From assembly GCF_963674635.1 (NCBI RefSeq), contig NZ_OY771475.1, forward strand, positions 3,609,501 to 3,673,500: DNA of 64,000 nt. The letters run 5' to 3'. The notes below the pieces were generated by a model. That model did not search any database, was not told where the DNA came from, and was given only the letters and a program-made list of their open reading frames with translations. How positions within the stretch are numbered: the first letter of the stretch is position 1; each line of letters begins with the position of its first letter. The position numbers and the translations under genes are program-made. Below, one piece after another: positions 25,670 to 34,618 of this stretch. The stretch is from Breoghania sp. (lineage in GTDB: Bacteria; Pseudomonadota; Alphaproteobacteria; Rhizobiales; Stappiaceae).

Positions 25670-27241
25670 ATGTCCCCTTTCCGGTCCAGCTCAGCCCGCC
25701 GGCGCGCTTCACTCATCACCGCCTCGGCTGCCACGCTGACCGTCGTCATGAGCGCTGCGATCGCCATTCACTGGCAGCCCGCGCGCGCTGACGGCATTCT
25801 TTCCTGGCGCACCGATCTTTCCGAAAAGGACCGCGCCCGCGTCGCCGCAGTCACCGCGGCCTCACGGGACTTCTCCAAGGCCGAGGCTTTCGAGAGCATG
25901 CAGGGCGGGGCCGCGACATCGCGCAAGCTCGTCAATCGCGATGCCTTTTCCCAGTTTTCCGCCAACCTGACCTTCAAGCAGGAGCGCGACTTCAAGCTCG
26001 GCAATGCGCTGTTTCGCAAGCTTTGGGTCTCTTCGCCATCCTCCACGCGCGCGTCCGACGGGCTCGGGCCCCTCTACAACGCGCGCGCCTGCCAGAACTG
26101 CCATTTGAAGGATGGCCGCGGGCGGCCGCCCGAGCCGAATGAAATCGCCTCTTCCATGTTCCTTCGCCTGTCGGTTCCCGCACGCACCGAGGCGGAGCGC
26201 GAGGCGCTGGCGAACAAGACGATGATGCGGATCCCCGAGCCGGTCTATGGCGGGCAGCTTCAGGAATTCTCCGTCGGCGATGTGCCGGTGGAAGGGCATC
26301 TGCGCATCGACTATTCCCCTGTGGAGGTTGCGCTCAATGGCGGCGAGACCGTCACCTTGCGCAAGCCCACCTACACGGTTTCCGATCTCGGTTACGGTCC
26401 GATGGATCCGGACGCGATGATCTCGCCGCGCGTCACGCCGCAGATGATCGGGCTTGGCCTGCTGGAAGCCATTCATCCCGGCGACATCATCGCGAATGCC
26501 GATCCTGAGGATAGGGACGGCGACGGGATCTCGGGCAAGGTTTCATGGGCCCGCAATCCCGATACGGGTGAGCCGATGATCGGCCGGTTTGGCTGGAAGG
26601 CGACCGAGCCGACCGTGCTTGCCCAGTCCTCTGGCGCCTTTGCGGGCGATATCGGCATCTCCACACCGCAGAACCCCGCGCCCTGGGGCGACTGCACTGA
26701 GGCCCAGGCGGACTGCCGTGGCATGCCCCATGGCGTGCAGGCGGATCTGGGTGACACCGAAGCCCCCGATCCGGTGATGGAGCTGGTCGCCTTCTATGCG
26801 CGCAATCTCGCCGTGCCGAAACGCCGGGACGTTGAGGATGAACAGGTGCTGGCGGGCAAGGCACTTTTCAATGAAGCCGGCTGCGTTGCCTGTCATCGCC
26901 CGAAATATGTCACCAGCCGCGAGGCGGCGCAGAAGCAGTTCCGCTTCCAGCTCATCTGGCCCTATACCGACATGCTGCTGCATGACATGGGCGAGGGGCT
27001 GGCCGATGGTCGCCCGGTGGGCGATGCCACGGGCCGCGAATGGCGTACCGCGCCCTTGTGGGGCACGGGGCTGACGAAAACGGTCAACGGGCATACGATG
27101 ATGCTTCATGACGGGCGGGCGCGGAACGCGCTGGAGGCGATCCTGTGGCATGGCGGTGAGGCCCAGACCTCGCGCGATGCCGTGGTGGCCATGGAGCCCG
27201 ATGAGCGCGCCGCTCTGTTGCGTTTTCTGGAGTCCCTGTGA
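25670..27241 (+). CDS. Di-haem oxidoreductase, DUF1111 (CxxCH) family
   Basis: A 523-residue periplasmic protein. It has an Arg-rich, Tat- or Sec-like signal at the N-terminus and two c-type haem sites, CQNCH (141-145) and CVACH (405-409). The family is often called di-haem thiol oxidoreductase and is related to bacterial di-haem cytochrome c peroxidases. It is regularly found between two imelysin genes, where it is thought to assist iron handling, perhaps by redox change of iron; the chemistry is unproven. A calcium-like motif, DPEDRDGDGISGK, is also visible. Its stop overlaps the next start (TGATG). Confidence 0.9.
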   Translation: MSPFRSSSARRRASLITASAATLTVVMSAAIAIHWQPARADGILSWRTDLSEKDRARVAAVTAASRDFSKAEAFESMQGGAATSRKLVNRDAFSQFSANLTFKQERDFKLGNALFRKLWVSSPSSTRASDGLGPLYNARACQNCHLKDGRGRPPEPNEIASSMFLRLSVPARTEAEREALANKTMMRIPEPVYGGQLQEFSVGDVPVEGHLRIDYSPVEVALNGGETVTLRKPTYTVSDLGYGPMDPDAMISPRVTPQMIGLGLLEAIHPGDIIANADPEDRDGDGISGKVSWARNPDTGEPMIGRFGWKATEPTVLAQSSGAFAGDIGISTPQNPAPWGDCTEAQADCRGMPHGVQADLGDTEAPDPVMELVAFYARNLAVPKRRDVEDEQVLAGKALFNEAGCVACHRPKYVTSREAAQKQFRFQLIWPYTDMLLHDMGEGLADGRPVGDATGREWRTAPLWGTGLTKTVNGHTMMLHDGRARNALEAILWHGGEAQTSRDAVVAMEPDERAALLRFLESL

Positions 27242-28331
27242 TGCGAAGCTTTCTTGCCCCGCTGCTTGTGATCCTCGCTCTGCCGAGCCTTTCTCACGCG
27301 GTTGAGGCGGAAGATACGCAGAGCCACGGCCAGTTCGTCGCCAATGCGGTCGAGGGCTATATCCGGCCCGAATTCGACCGCTTCGCCGGAACGCTCCATG
27401 CGCTGGATGGCGAGATCGAAACCTTCTGCGCCGCGCCGGATGCGGTGGGCTATGACCGGCTCGCCGCCAGCTATCGCGGCGCGCTGCAAGGTTTCGCGCG
27501 CATCGGGTTTTTGCGGTTCGGGCCGTTGATCGAGGATCACCGGCTGGAGCGGCTGCTTTTCTGGCCGGACCGCAAGTCAACGGGGCGGCGCCAGGCGCAG
27601 GCCGCAGTGCGCGAGCGCGACGAGAGCGTGTTGCGCGTCGCCGATCTTCAGGAAAAGAGCGTGGCCATGCAGGGCCTTCTGGCGCTGGAGGAAGTGCTCT
27701 TCGACGAGGCGCGCGACGCATTGCTTGCCGCAGACGAGGAAGGGCGCTTCCGGTGCGGCTATGCGACGGCCATAGGCGAGAACCTTACCGGGATCGGGGA
27801 TGCGCTGGCTGCGGAATGGCGTGATCGGAAGGGATATTCGGCGCTTCTTCTGCATCCGGGCCAAGACAACCCGGCCTTCCGCACCGATCAGGAAGCGGCC
27901 AGCCAGATCCTTGGCGCACTGACAACGGGGCTGCAGATCGTCCGTGATCAGTGGATGCGCCCGGTTCTGGGAGCGGGACCGGAAAGCCGAAGCCGTTGAT
28001 GACGCTCTTTCGACGCTCAGGCAATTCGCTTGCGATGATGGACGCCGCGGTGCGTGGTCTGAAGGACTACATGGCGGCGCTTCGGATCAAGCCCATGCTT
28101 GAGGAAGAATGGGTCTGGATGGACGATTCCCTGCAATTCGAGCTGCAAAGCGCGCTGAAGGTTCTGGGCGAGATCAGTCCGCCGCTTTCTTCTGCGGTGC
28201 GTAAGCCGGAAGGCTACGGCAAGCTGCAATTCGTTTCCGGCGTCATCGAAGACGTGCGCGAGAGCGCCGGCAGCCAACTGGCGATCGCGCTCAAGATACA
28301 GGTCGGATTCAATGCGCTTGATGGAGATTGA
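27241..28331 (+). pseudogene. Second imelysin family protein, split by a frameshift
   Basis: Two overlapping frames together make one imelysin of normal length. The first (27241-27999, 252 residues) has a signal peptide and the imelysin N-terminal and middle parts, ending IVRDQWMRPVLGAGPESRSR. The second (27999-28331, 110 residues) continues with RRSGNSLAMMDAAVRGLKDY, the usual continuation of this family. The frame is lost within about 15 bases of 27990. The stop and the next ATG overlap as TGATG, so two polypeptides could also be made by coupled re-initiation. It could be a genuine frameshift, a base-calling error, or a split gene. Typical for this paralogue, the GxHxxE motif is degenerate. 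Confidence 0.75.
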
Positions 28332-29436
28332 CCGCCGCGCGTTGCTGGCGGGCGCAGGCGCTGCGCTTCTGTCCGGCCTCTCTGCGCGCCGCGTCGAGGC
28401 GCTGGAAACCTCTCAGGCGCTCTTTCTTGCCGCGCGCAAGGAAGCGGACGGCAGTTATGCTGTCGTCGTCTTCACAGCCCAGGGCCATGATGTCGTGCGG
28501 GTGCCGCTGCCCGGGCGCGGTCATGATGTGACGCTGCATGAGCCCAGCGGCCGCGCCGTGGCCTTTGCGCGGCGACCCGGAACCTTTGCCGCGGCCTTCG
28601 ACATTCATGGTCGCAAGGAACCGGAGTTCTTCTCCTCGCCGCAGGACCGGCATTTCTATGGCCATGGCGTCTACTCGCCGGATGGGCGTCTGCTCTATGC
28701 CACGGAGAACGATTTCGAAAACGGTCTCGGCTTCATCGGTGTCTACGATGCAAGCGACGGCTATCGCCGGATCGCGCAGTTTTCATCTGGCGGTATCGGC
28801 CCGCATGAGATCCTGCTCGCGCCCGACGGGCGTACGCTGGTCGTGGCCAATGGCGGCATGGAAACCCATCCCGACTATGGCCGAACCATCCTCAACCTGC
28901 CCACCATGAAGCCGACCTTGGCGCTGATCGACCGGATGACCGGCGACATCATCGCCACTCACGATCTGGGCGAGAGCCAGCGGCTTTCCTCCATTCGTCA
29001 CATGACCATCGACGGACATGGCTCTGTCTGGTTCGGGTGTCAGTTCCAGGGCGACAAGGCAACCCGTCCGCAACTCGTTGGCCGGATGAAACGCGACGGT
29101 GTTCCCGAATTGTTGAACGCGCCGGAAGATGTCCTGCACGGGTTCAACAACTATATCGGTTCGGTCATGACCAGCCGGGACGGCGAGATCGTGGCGACCT
29201 CCAGTCCGCGCGGCGGGCAAGTGGTTTACTGGAATGCGACAAGCGGTCAGGTGCTGGGACGGGACAGGGTGCGTGATGGATGTGGCGTTGCGGCGCGATC
29301 TTCCAACGATTTCCTGATCTCCGACGGCGCGGGCGAGCTCCTGGCAGGGGGGCCGGACCATGGCGGCGCACCTGATCTTGTCAGGCGCGATGGAAAGGTT
29401 TCGTGGGACAATCACATGGTCTCTCTCCTGGGGTAA
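28312..29436 (+). CDS. DUF1513 beta-propeller protein
   Basis: A 374-residue exported protein that closes the imelysin operon. IDRRALLAGAGAALLSGLSA is a Tat-like signal. The mature part consists of repeated blade-like units (YSPDGRLLYATEND, LAPDGRTLVVANGGM, SRDGEIVATSSP), as in YncE-type seven-bladed propellers. DUF1513 proteins accompany imelysin and DUF1111 genes in many alpha- and gammaproteobacteria; a biochemical role is not known. It overlaps the end of the split imelysin gene by 20 bp. Confidence 0.88.
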   Translation: MRLMEIDRRALLAGAGAALLSGLSARRVEALETSQALFLAARKEADGSYAVVVFTAQGHDVVRVPLPGRGHDVTLHEPSGRAVAFARRPGTFAAAFDIHGRKEPEFFSSPQDRHFYGHGVYSPDGRLLYATENDFENGLGFIGVYDASDGYRRIAQFSSGGIGPHEILLAPDGRTLVVANGGMETHPDYGRTILNLPTMKPTLALIDRMTGDIIATHDLGESQRLSSIRHMTIDGHGSVWFGCQFQGDKATRPQLVGRMKRDGVPELLNAPEDVLHGFNNYIGSVMTSRDGEIVATSSPRGGQVVYWNATSGQVLGRDRVRDGCGVAARSSNDFLISDGAGELLAGGPDHGGAPDLVRRDGKVSWDNHMVSLLG

Positions 29437-29574
29437 TGTCCATTCCTGGGTTATTGTATGGGCTGTTCCAGGTCGGCACTTGATAACTGTGCGCCGGGAA
29501 CCAACCTTACCTACAGGGGCCGGTATTCGGTGCCGACACCTTATCCTTCGGTCACAAGGGTCAAGAGGGGACGC

Positions 29575-29874
29575 ATGCCCGAACAGCAAAAGGACGCCAT
29601 GAGCGAAAGGCTTGCCGCGCTCTCCAAGGCAATCGACGAGAAAGTCAGTCATCTCAAGGAACACGGAGAGCTTTCCAGCCGGCATGCTTCCTATGTGGGA
29701 GACCTCAAGGAACGTCAGGCGGAATTGCGTGGCAAGCTCGAAGGGGCTGTCCATGACAACCATGTCTGGTCAGCGATCAAGAACGAGCTGGATCTGGATA
29801 TCTCCTCGCTCTTTTCCGATTTCAGAAACTGGGTTGAGTATCTGGATACCGATTCCGGCGGGCGGAAATCCTGA
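29575..29874 (+). CDS. Small helical protein of unknown function
   Basis: A 99-residue soluble protein predicted to be mostly helical, with a central charged coiled-coil segment (LKEHGELSSRHASYVGDLKERQAELRG is its core, about 32-58, given only in part by position). It follows an AGAGGGG ribosome site; a second in-frame ATG lies 24 bases later. Not recognised as any named family. It stands alone between the iron operon and the response regulator gene, with which it converges. Confidence 0.6.
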   Translation: MPEQQKDAMSERLAALSKAIDEKVSHLKEHGELSSRHASYVGDLKERQAELRGKLEGAVHDNHVWSAIKNELDLDISSLFSDFRNWVEYLDTDSGGRKS

Positions 29875-29912
29875 AGCCTTCCGCCTCTTCGGCCGATCCC
29901 CGTCGCAGGTGA

Positions 29913-30839
29913 TCACAGTTCGTGCAGCACATGGGCTGCGCGAACGGCAGCCGATGCCCGGTTCTCCACGCCGAGCTTGGCGTAGATCTGTTCCAGATGC
30001 TTGTTCACCGTGCGCGGGCTGAGGCCAAGGATATCGCCGATATCCCGGTTGGACTTGCCCTTGGCGATCCAAAGCAGCACTTCCGCTTCGCGCACGGTCA
30101 GTGAAAAGTGCTCGCGCAGGATCGCGTCCTGATTGGGGTGATCGGCGGTCGTGAGGCGGAAGAGATACTCATCCGCCCCGATCGACCCCAGATGGTGCAG
30201 CTGGATCTTCGCGCCATTGCCGATCTCCAGCGTCAGGGTTGCGCTCTGGCCGGGCGCGGTTTCCGCCGCCGTTGAGATCGAGCGCGCCAGTTCTCCCGCC
30301 ACATGTTCCAGCATGTCATCCCGTCCGCTCATCGTTTTCAGGACTTGCTGGGCTTGCGGGGTGGACCATTGCACCCGGCCCGAGGGGGCCACCGCCAGCA
30401 GGTGACGCCCGGCAGCGTCCAGCGCGATGCGGGCATTCTGCACTGAGCGGGCATTCGCCAGATGCACCCGGATGCGGGCCTGCAATTCATCGATGTCGAT
30501 GGGCTTGGTGAGATAGTCCACGCCGCCCGATTCAAGCGCGTGGACAACGTGTTCCGTTTCCGTCAGGCCGGTCATGAAGATCACGGGCACATGGGCGAGC
30601 GCGCTGTCGGCCTTGATGTTCCGGCAGGTCTCGAAACCGTCCATCCCCGGCATCACCGCATCCATCAGCACCATGTCCGGGGTGACGCGGCTCGCGATGG
30701 AAAGCGCCGCCTCGCCGCTGGTGGCGACCAGAACCGTCACGCCCGCCTTTTCCAGCGCGCTCGTCAGAAAGCCCAGCGTGTCGGGGGAATCATCGACGAC
30801 CAGTACGATGTCGCGCTGGTCGGTTGCGTTACTCGACAT
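29913..30839 (-). CDS. LuxR-type response regulator (REC-HTH)
   Basis: A 308-residue response regulator. The receiver domain (about 10-130) has the acidic pair DD (16-17), phospho-acceptor Asp60 in LMDAVMPG, and Lys in YLTKPID. A central region (about 140-235) looks like a degenerate PAS domain. The C-terminus is a LuxR/NarL helix-turn-helix: LTVREAEVLLWIAKGKSNRDIGDILGLS and on to YAKLGVENRASA. It overlaps the end of the NCS1-kinase gene by 11 bases, so the two are coupled and very likely partners. The urea transporter operon diverging from the kinase gene is the obvious candidate target. Confidence 0.9.
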   Translation of the reverse strand: MSSNATDQRDIVLVVDDSPDTLGFLTSALEKAGVTVLVATSGEAALSIASRVTPDMVLMDAVMPGMDGFETCRNIKADSALAHVPVIFMTGLTETEHVVHALESGGVDYLTKPIDIDELQARIRVHLANARSVQNARIALDAAGRHLLAVAPSGRVQWSTPQAQQVLKTMSGRDDMLEHVAGELARSISTAAETAPGQSATLTLEIGNGAKIQLHHLGSIGADEYLFRLTTADHPNQDAILREHFSLTVREAEVLLWIAKGKSNRDIGDILGLSPRTVNKHLEQIYAKLGVENRASAAVRAAHVLHEL

Positions 30840-33800
30840 GGTCCAGCCCCTCCAGCGTTTGCGCGTAGCCGGCAAAGTCAAAGACCTGCAAATGGCTGCG
30901 CAGCGTTTCAACGATCATCCGGTTCTCAGGCACTTGCGCCAGTTCATCCAGCTTTGCCTCGATCCCGCGCACATAGCCGATCTCGCCAAGGTTGATCAGA
31001 TCGCGCACTGTTCGCGCGCTGAGCTTCACATGCTTCCTCTCAGCCCCGCCATCTCCGGTCGGTTTCGCGGGTCCGTTCCCGGTCGCGCGTACATTTTCCT
31101 CGGCCAGTTGGTCGGCGTCGAGCCACGCGATATCGAGGTGCTTGCCGAGCTTTTCCAGCAACTGGCGGATATCGAAGGGTTTGGCAAGCGTATCGTCGTG
31201 GCGCGCCGTCTCGTCGATTGTCGTCGCCCCGTCTCCGATATTGGCCGACAGCATGATGGCGGGCGCGGAATGGCCGAGTGCGCGCAGGCGGGCAAGCAGA
31301 TCCCAGCCGGTCATGCCGGGCATGGAGATGTCGAGCAGGAAGCCATCCGGGGTCAAACCGTCAACCAGCGCCAGCGCCATCGGCCCGTCTTCGGCCGTGA
31401 GCACGGTGAAGCCCAGCGGGTGAAGGATCTCGCGCATCAGCTCACGGTGATCGGCATTGTCATCGACCACAACGACCGTGCGTCTCCTTCCCGCATAACC
31501 GGCGATGGGCCGGTCTGCAGGTTTCACGGGAGAGGCCACGGCGGCCAGCATCAGGCGGACGCGAAAGACCGAGCCCTTGCCGCGTTCGCTTTCAAGCGCG
31601 ATGTCGCCGCCCAGCGTTTCCGACAGGAGCTTGGTGATGGTGAGACCGAGGCCGAGGCCCGGCGTCAGGGATTTCGCGTCTTCCTCGCCGCGCCCGAAGG
31701 GTTCGAAGATCTTGGCCTGATCGGCCTCGCTGACGCCGCGCCCGGTGTCGCGCACGGTGAAGGTGGCGACCTGTGAGCGATAATCGACATCGAGCGCGAT
31801 GCTGCCGGTTGCCGTGAACTTGATGGCGTTGGAGAGCAGATTGACGAGGATCTGGCGCAGCCGCTTTTCATCCGTGCGCACGAAGGCGGGCAGGTTGGGC
31901 GCGCGGGTGTAGTGAAAGGCGAGTTGCTTGGCGGCCGCCTGCGGGCGGAACATGTCCACGATCTGGTCGAGAAAATCGTGAATGTTGATTTCGTTGGAAT
32001 AGACCCGAAGCCGCCCGGCCTCGATGCGGGAAATATCGAGAAGGCCGTCGATGAGGCCGGAAAGATGTTCCGCGGAGCGGCGGATCACCTTGAGCCCGGC
32101 ATCCGTCTGGACGGGATTGTCGTCGGCGCGTTCCAGAACCTGCGCATAACCCAGAACGGCATTGAGTGGGGTGCGCAATTCATGGCTGAGACCGACCACG
32201 TAACGGCTCTTGGCGTTGTTGGCGGCCTCAGCCGTTTCCTTGGCCCGCTGCAGGGCGGCGTCGGTCTTGCGGTGGGCCTCGATTTCCTTGAGCAGCAGCG
32301 CGTTCTGGCGCAGGGATTCCTCCTCCGCCACATGGCGCGTGTCGTGGGCGAGCACGAGAAACCACGTTGCGATGCCGGTCACCAGCGCGAAGATGAAGAA
32401 GATCAGCGTCACGGTCTGGCCGACCAGCCCGGCCTCATCCGGCTGGCTTGCGACCGCCCGATGATAGATCACGAAGAGCAACAGGCCGATGGCGGCGATG
32501 GCGAGCGTGCAGGTGAGCGCATAACGGCCAAGCCGGGTCGCGAATTTCTGAAGCATCCAGGCCGGAAGCAGGCGGGCTGCGACGGAGCCGACCTGATGGG
32601 CCATCCGCGCCTGCGGCTTGCACAGGTCATGACAGCGCGCATCCAGCGAACAGCATAGCGAGCAGATGGGCTGTTGATAGGCCGGGCAATAGGCCATGTC
32701 TTCCGGCTCGAAGGCGTTTTCGCAGATCGAACAGGTAAGCGCATCGCGCGACTGCCAGTGGCGGCGGGGCTTGCGCGCCAGATAGAAACGTCCGCGCGTG
32801 ACAAACGCGATCAGCGGGGCGGTGACATAGGCGATGGCCATCGCCATGAAGGTGGACAGGGCCGCCGCCGTCTCGCCGAAATGGCCGTAATGGGCAATGA
32901 GCGCGACGGTCGCCGCCAGCAGCATGGCGCCGGTGCCTACCGGATTGATGTCATGGAGATGGGCGCGCTTGAACTCGATGCCCGGCGGCGCGAGGCCCAG
33001 CGGCTTGTTGATGAAAAGGTCGGCTGAAATCGCGGAAAGCCAGGCCATGGCAATGATGGAAAAGACGCCGAGCGTTTCTTCCAGAAGCCGGTAGATGCCA
33101 AGTTCCATCAGGAGGAGCGCAATCGCCACGTTGAAGAGCAGCCAGACCACGCGGCCCGGATGGCTGTGGGTGAGGCGGGAGAAGAAATTCGACCAGGCGA
33201 GCGAGCCCGCATAGGCGTTCATGACGTTGATCTTGAGTTGCGAGATGACCACGAAACAGGCCATCAGCAACATGGCTGCGCTCGGCCATGGCAACATGTA
33301 GCCGAAGGCGACCGCATACATGCGCGAAGGCTCGGCTGCGTGATCGGCGGGAATGCCGGAGGCAAGGGCGAGGACTGCGAGGAAGGATCCCGCCAGCATT
33401 TTCGGCGCCCCGAGAACGACCCATCCCGGGCCTGCCAGAAAGCGCGCGATCCGATGGCGCTTGCTGGAAACGTCTGTCGCGGGGAGGAAGCGCAGGAAAT
33501 CGACCTGTTCGCCGATCTGCGCCATCAGCGCCAGGATGACGGCGGAGGCCGCGCCGAATTGCACAAGATCGAGCCCGGCAAAGCCGAGGCCGGAGGGCAC
33601 GTGCGGCTTTGTTCCCGCAAAATCCAGCCATTGGCCGAACATGCCCCAGTCCGCCCATGCGATGAAGGCGAAGGGGGCGATGTTGAGGATGATCCAGAAG
33701 GGCTGGGTAATGATCTGGAAGCGGCTGATCAGGGTGACGCCGTGGGTGACCAGTGGAATGACGGCCACGGCGGAGATGATGTAGCCGATCCACAAGGGCA

Positions 33801-34239
33801 CACCGAGCGCATAGTCCAGCGCGCTCGACATGATCGAGGCTTCGATGGCGAAAAGGATGAAGGTGAAGCTTGCATAGATCAGCGAGGTGATGGTGGAGCC
33901 GATATAGCCAAAGCCCGCGCCGCGGGTCAGCAGGTCGATATCCACTCCGTGGCGGGTCGCGTAACGCGCGATGGGGATGCCGACGAAAAGCAGGACGAGG
34001 CTGCCGACCACAATGGCTGCGAAGGCGTTCACGGTGCCATAGGACAGCGTGATCGCTCCGCCGATGGCTTCCAGCGCGAGGAAGGAAATCGCGCCGATGG
34101 CGGTCTGGGAAATGCGTCGGCTGGAAAAACGCCGCGCCGATTTGGCGGTGAAGCGCAGGGCGTAATCTTCAAGGGTCTGGTTCGCAACCCACTGATTGTA
34201 TTCGCGCCGGACCGGCAAAATGCGTTGGCGCGCGCTCAT
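30829..34239 (-). CDS. NCS1 permease-histidine kinase-receiver fusion protein
   Basis: A 1136-residue hybrid sensor. Residues about 35-490 form a 12-helix NCS1 (cytosine/purine/allantoin permease) module. At 503-540 is a cysteine cluster (Cys 503, 506, 518, 526, 529, 530, 536 and 540, with His537) that resembles a double zinc finger. Two further membrane helices (about 565-640) and a coiled coil lead to the HisKA helix with SHELRTPLNA (His686). The HATPase domain has its N-box near 803 and DTGRG near 833. A receiver domain follows with Asp970 in LLDISMPGMTG, and then a helical tail of about 70 residues. CbrA (SLC5-kinase) is an analogous known design. It probably senses, and perhaps transports, a nitrogen compound such as urea or a purine derivative. 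Confidence 0.9.
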   Translation of the reverse strand: MSARQRILPVRREYNQWVANQTLEDYALRFTAKSARRFSSRRISQTAIGAISFLALEAIGGAITLSYGTVNAFAAIVVGSLVLLFVGIPIARYATRHGVDIDLLTRGAGFGYIGSTITSLIYASFTFILFAIEASIMSSALDYALGVPLWIGYIISAVAVIPLVTHGVTLISRFQIITQPFWIILNIAPFAFIAWADWGMFGQWLDFAGTKPHVPSGLGFAGLDLVQFGAASAVILALMAQIGEQVDFLRFLPATDVSSKRHRIARFLAGPGWVVLGAPKMLAGSFLAVLALASGIPADHAAEPSRMYAVAFGYMLPWPSAAMLLMACFVVISQLKINVMNAYAGSLAWSNFFSRLTHSHPGRVVWLLFNVAIALLLMELGIYRLLEETLGVFSIIAMAWLSAISADLFINKPLGLAPPGIEFKRAHLHDINPVGTGAMLLAATVALIAHYGHFGETAAALSTFMAMAIAYVTAPLIAFVTRGRFYLARKPRRHWQSRDALTCSICENAFEPEDMAYCPAYQQPICSLCCSLDARCHDLCKPQARMAHQVGSVAARLLPAWMLQKFATRLGRYALTCTLAIAAIGLLLFVIYHRAVASQPDEAGLVGQTVTLIFFIFALVTGIATWFLVLAHDTRHVAEEESLRQNALLLKEIEAHRKTDAALQRAKETAEAANNAKSRYVVGLSHELRTPLNAVLGYAQVLERADDNPVQTDAGLKVIRRSAEHLSGLIDGLLDISRIEAGRLRVYSNEINIHDFLDQIVDMFRPQAAAKQLAFHYTRAPNLPAFVRTDEKRLRQILVNLLSNAIKFTATGSIALDVDYRSQVATFTVRDTGRGVSEADQAKIFEPFGRGEEDAKSLTPGLGLGLTITKLLSETLGGDIALESERGKGSVFRVRLMLAAVASPVKPADRPIAGYAGRRRTVVVVDDNADHRELMREILHPLGFTVLTAEDGPMALALVDGLTPDGFLLDISMPGMTGWDLLARLRALGHSAPAIMLSANIGDGATTIDETARHDDTLAKPFDIRQLLEKLGKHLDIAWLDADQLAEENVRATGNGPAKPTGDGGAERKHVKLSARTVRDLINLGEIGYVRGIEAKLDELAQVPENRMIVETLRSHLQVFDFAGYAQTLEGLDHVE

Positions 34240-34354
34240 GTCTGTTGCCTCAAAAACAGTCAGCTGCCCAAAGTATTGGCTGCAATCGGAGGGCTATACC
34301 CGCAGGGAAGTAGGGAGATCGATGCTTCCTTGGACCGGGGATCCCTCCTTCCGA

Positions 34355-34381
34355 TGCAGTAGCACTCTTCATGCCACTGCA
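34355..34381. promoter_or_regulatory. 27-bp inverted repeat, candidate activator site
   Basis: TGCAGT (34355-34360) and ACTGCA (34376-34381) form perfect outer arms, with GCA/TGC nested inside. It lies about 72 bp upstream of the sigma-54-like element, a distance suitable for NtrC or for the LuxR-type regulator encoded nearby. Confidence 0.4.
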
Positions 34382-34452
34382 GAAAACCGGCCATGCGCCG
34401 AGGCATTCCGGCAATCAATTCGATTTCCAGCATGTGAGGTCCATTGGGTGTG

Positions 34453-34467
34453 GGGCGCAAGACTTGC
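34453..34467 (+). promoter_or_regulatory. Sigma-54-like promoter element of urtA
   Basis: GGGCGCAAGACTTGC keeps the GG and GC dinucleotides at the 12-bp spacing required for -24/-12 promoters, and has the TTGC half. Transcription would start near 34478, about 140 nt before urtA. Nitrogen-controlled urea transporters often use this promoter class. The -24 half is imperfect (T of TGG replaced by G). Confidence 0.35.
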
Positions 34468-34618
34468 GCGAAACGCGCATGCACCTACGTCAATCGACGT
34501 ATACGGCACTGCACAATTCCGGCGGATGATGCCTGTCGATGGTAGCCGAGTGCCCGCGAAGGTTCCTGTGGAACGGGGGGAAGGCGCTGCCGAAAACCGA
34601 CTATGGGGGACTACCAAA

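Larger units (their letters stand above)
34240..34618. other. Divergent control region, kinase gene / urtA
   Basis: 379 bp between the divergent NCS1-kinase and urtA genes. No coding frame is credible. It holds a long inverted repeat and a sigma-54-like site, listed separately. Confidence 0.6.
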
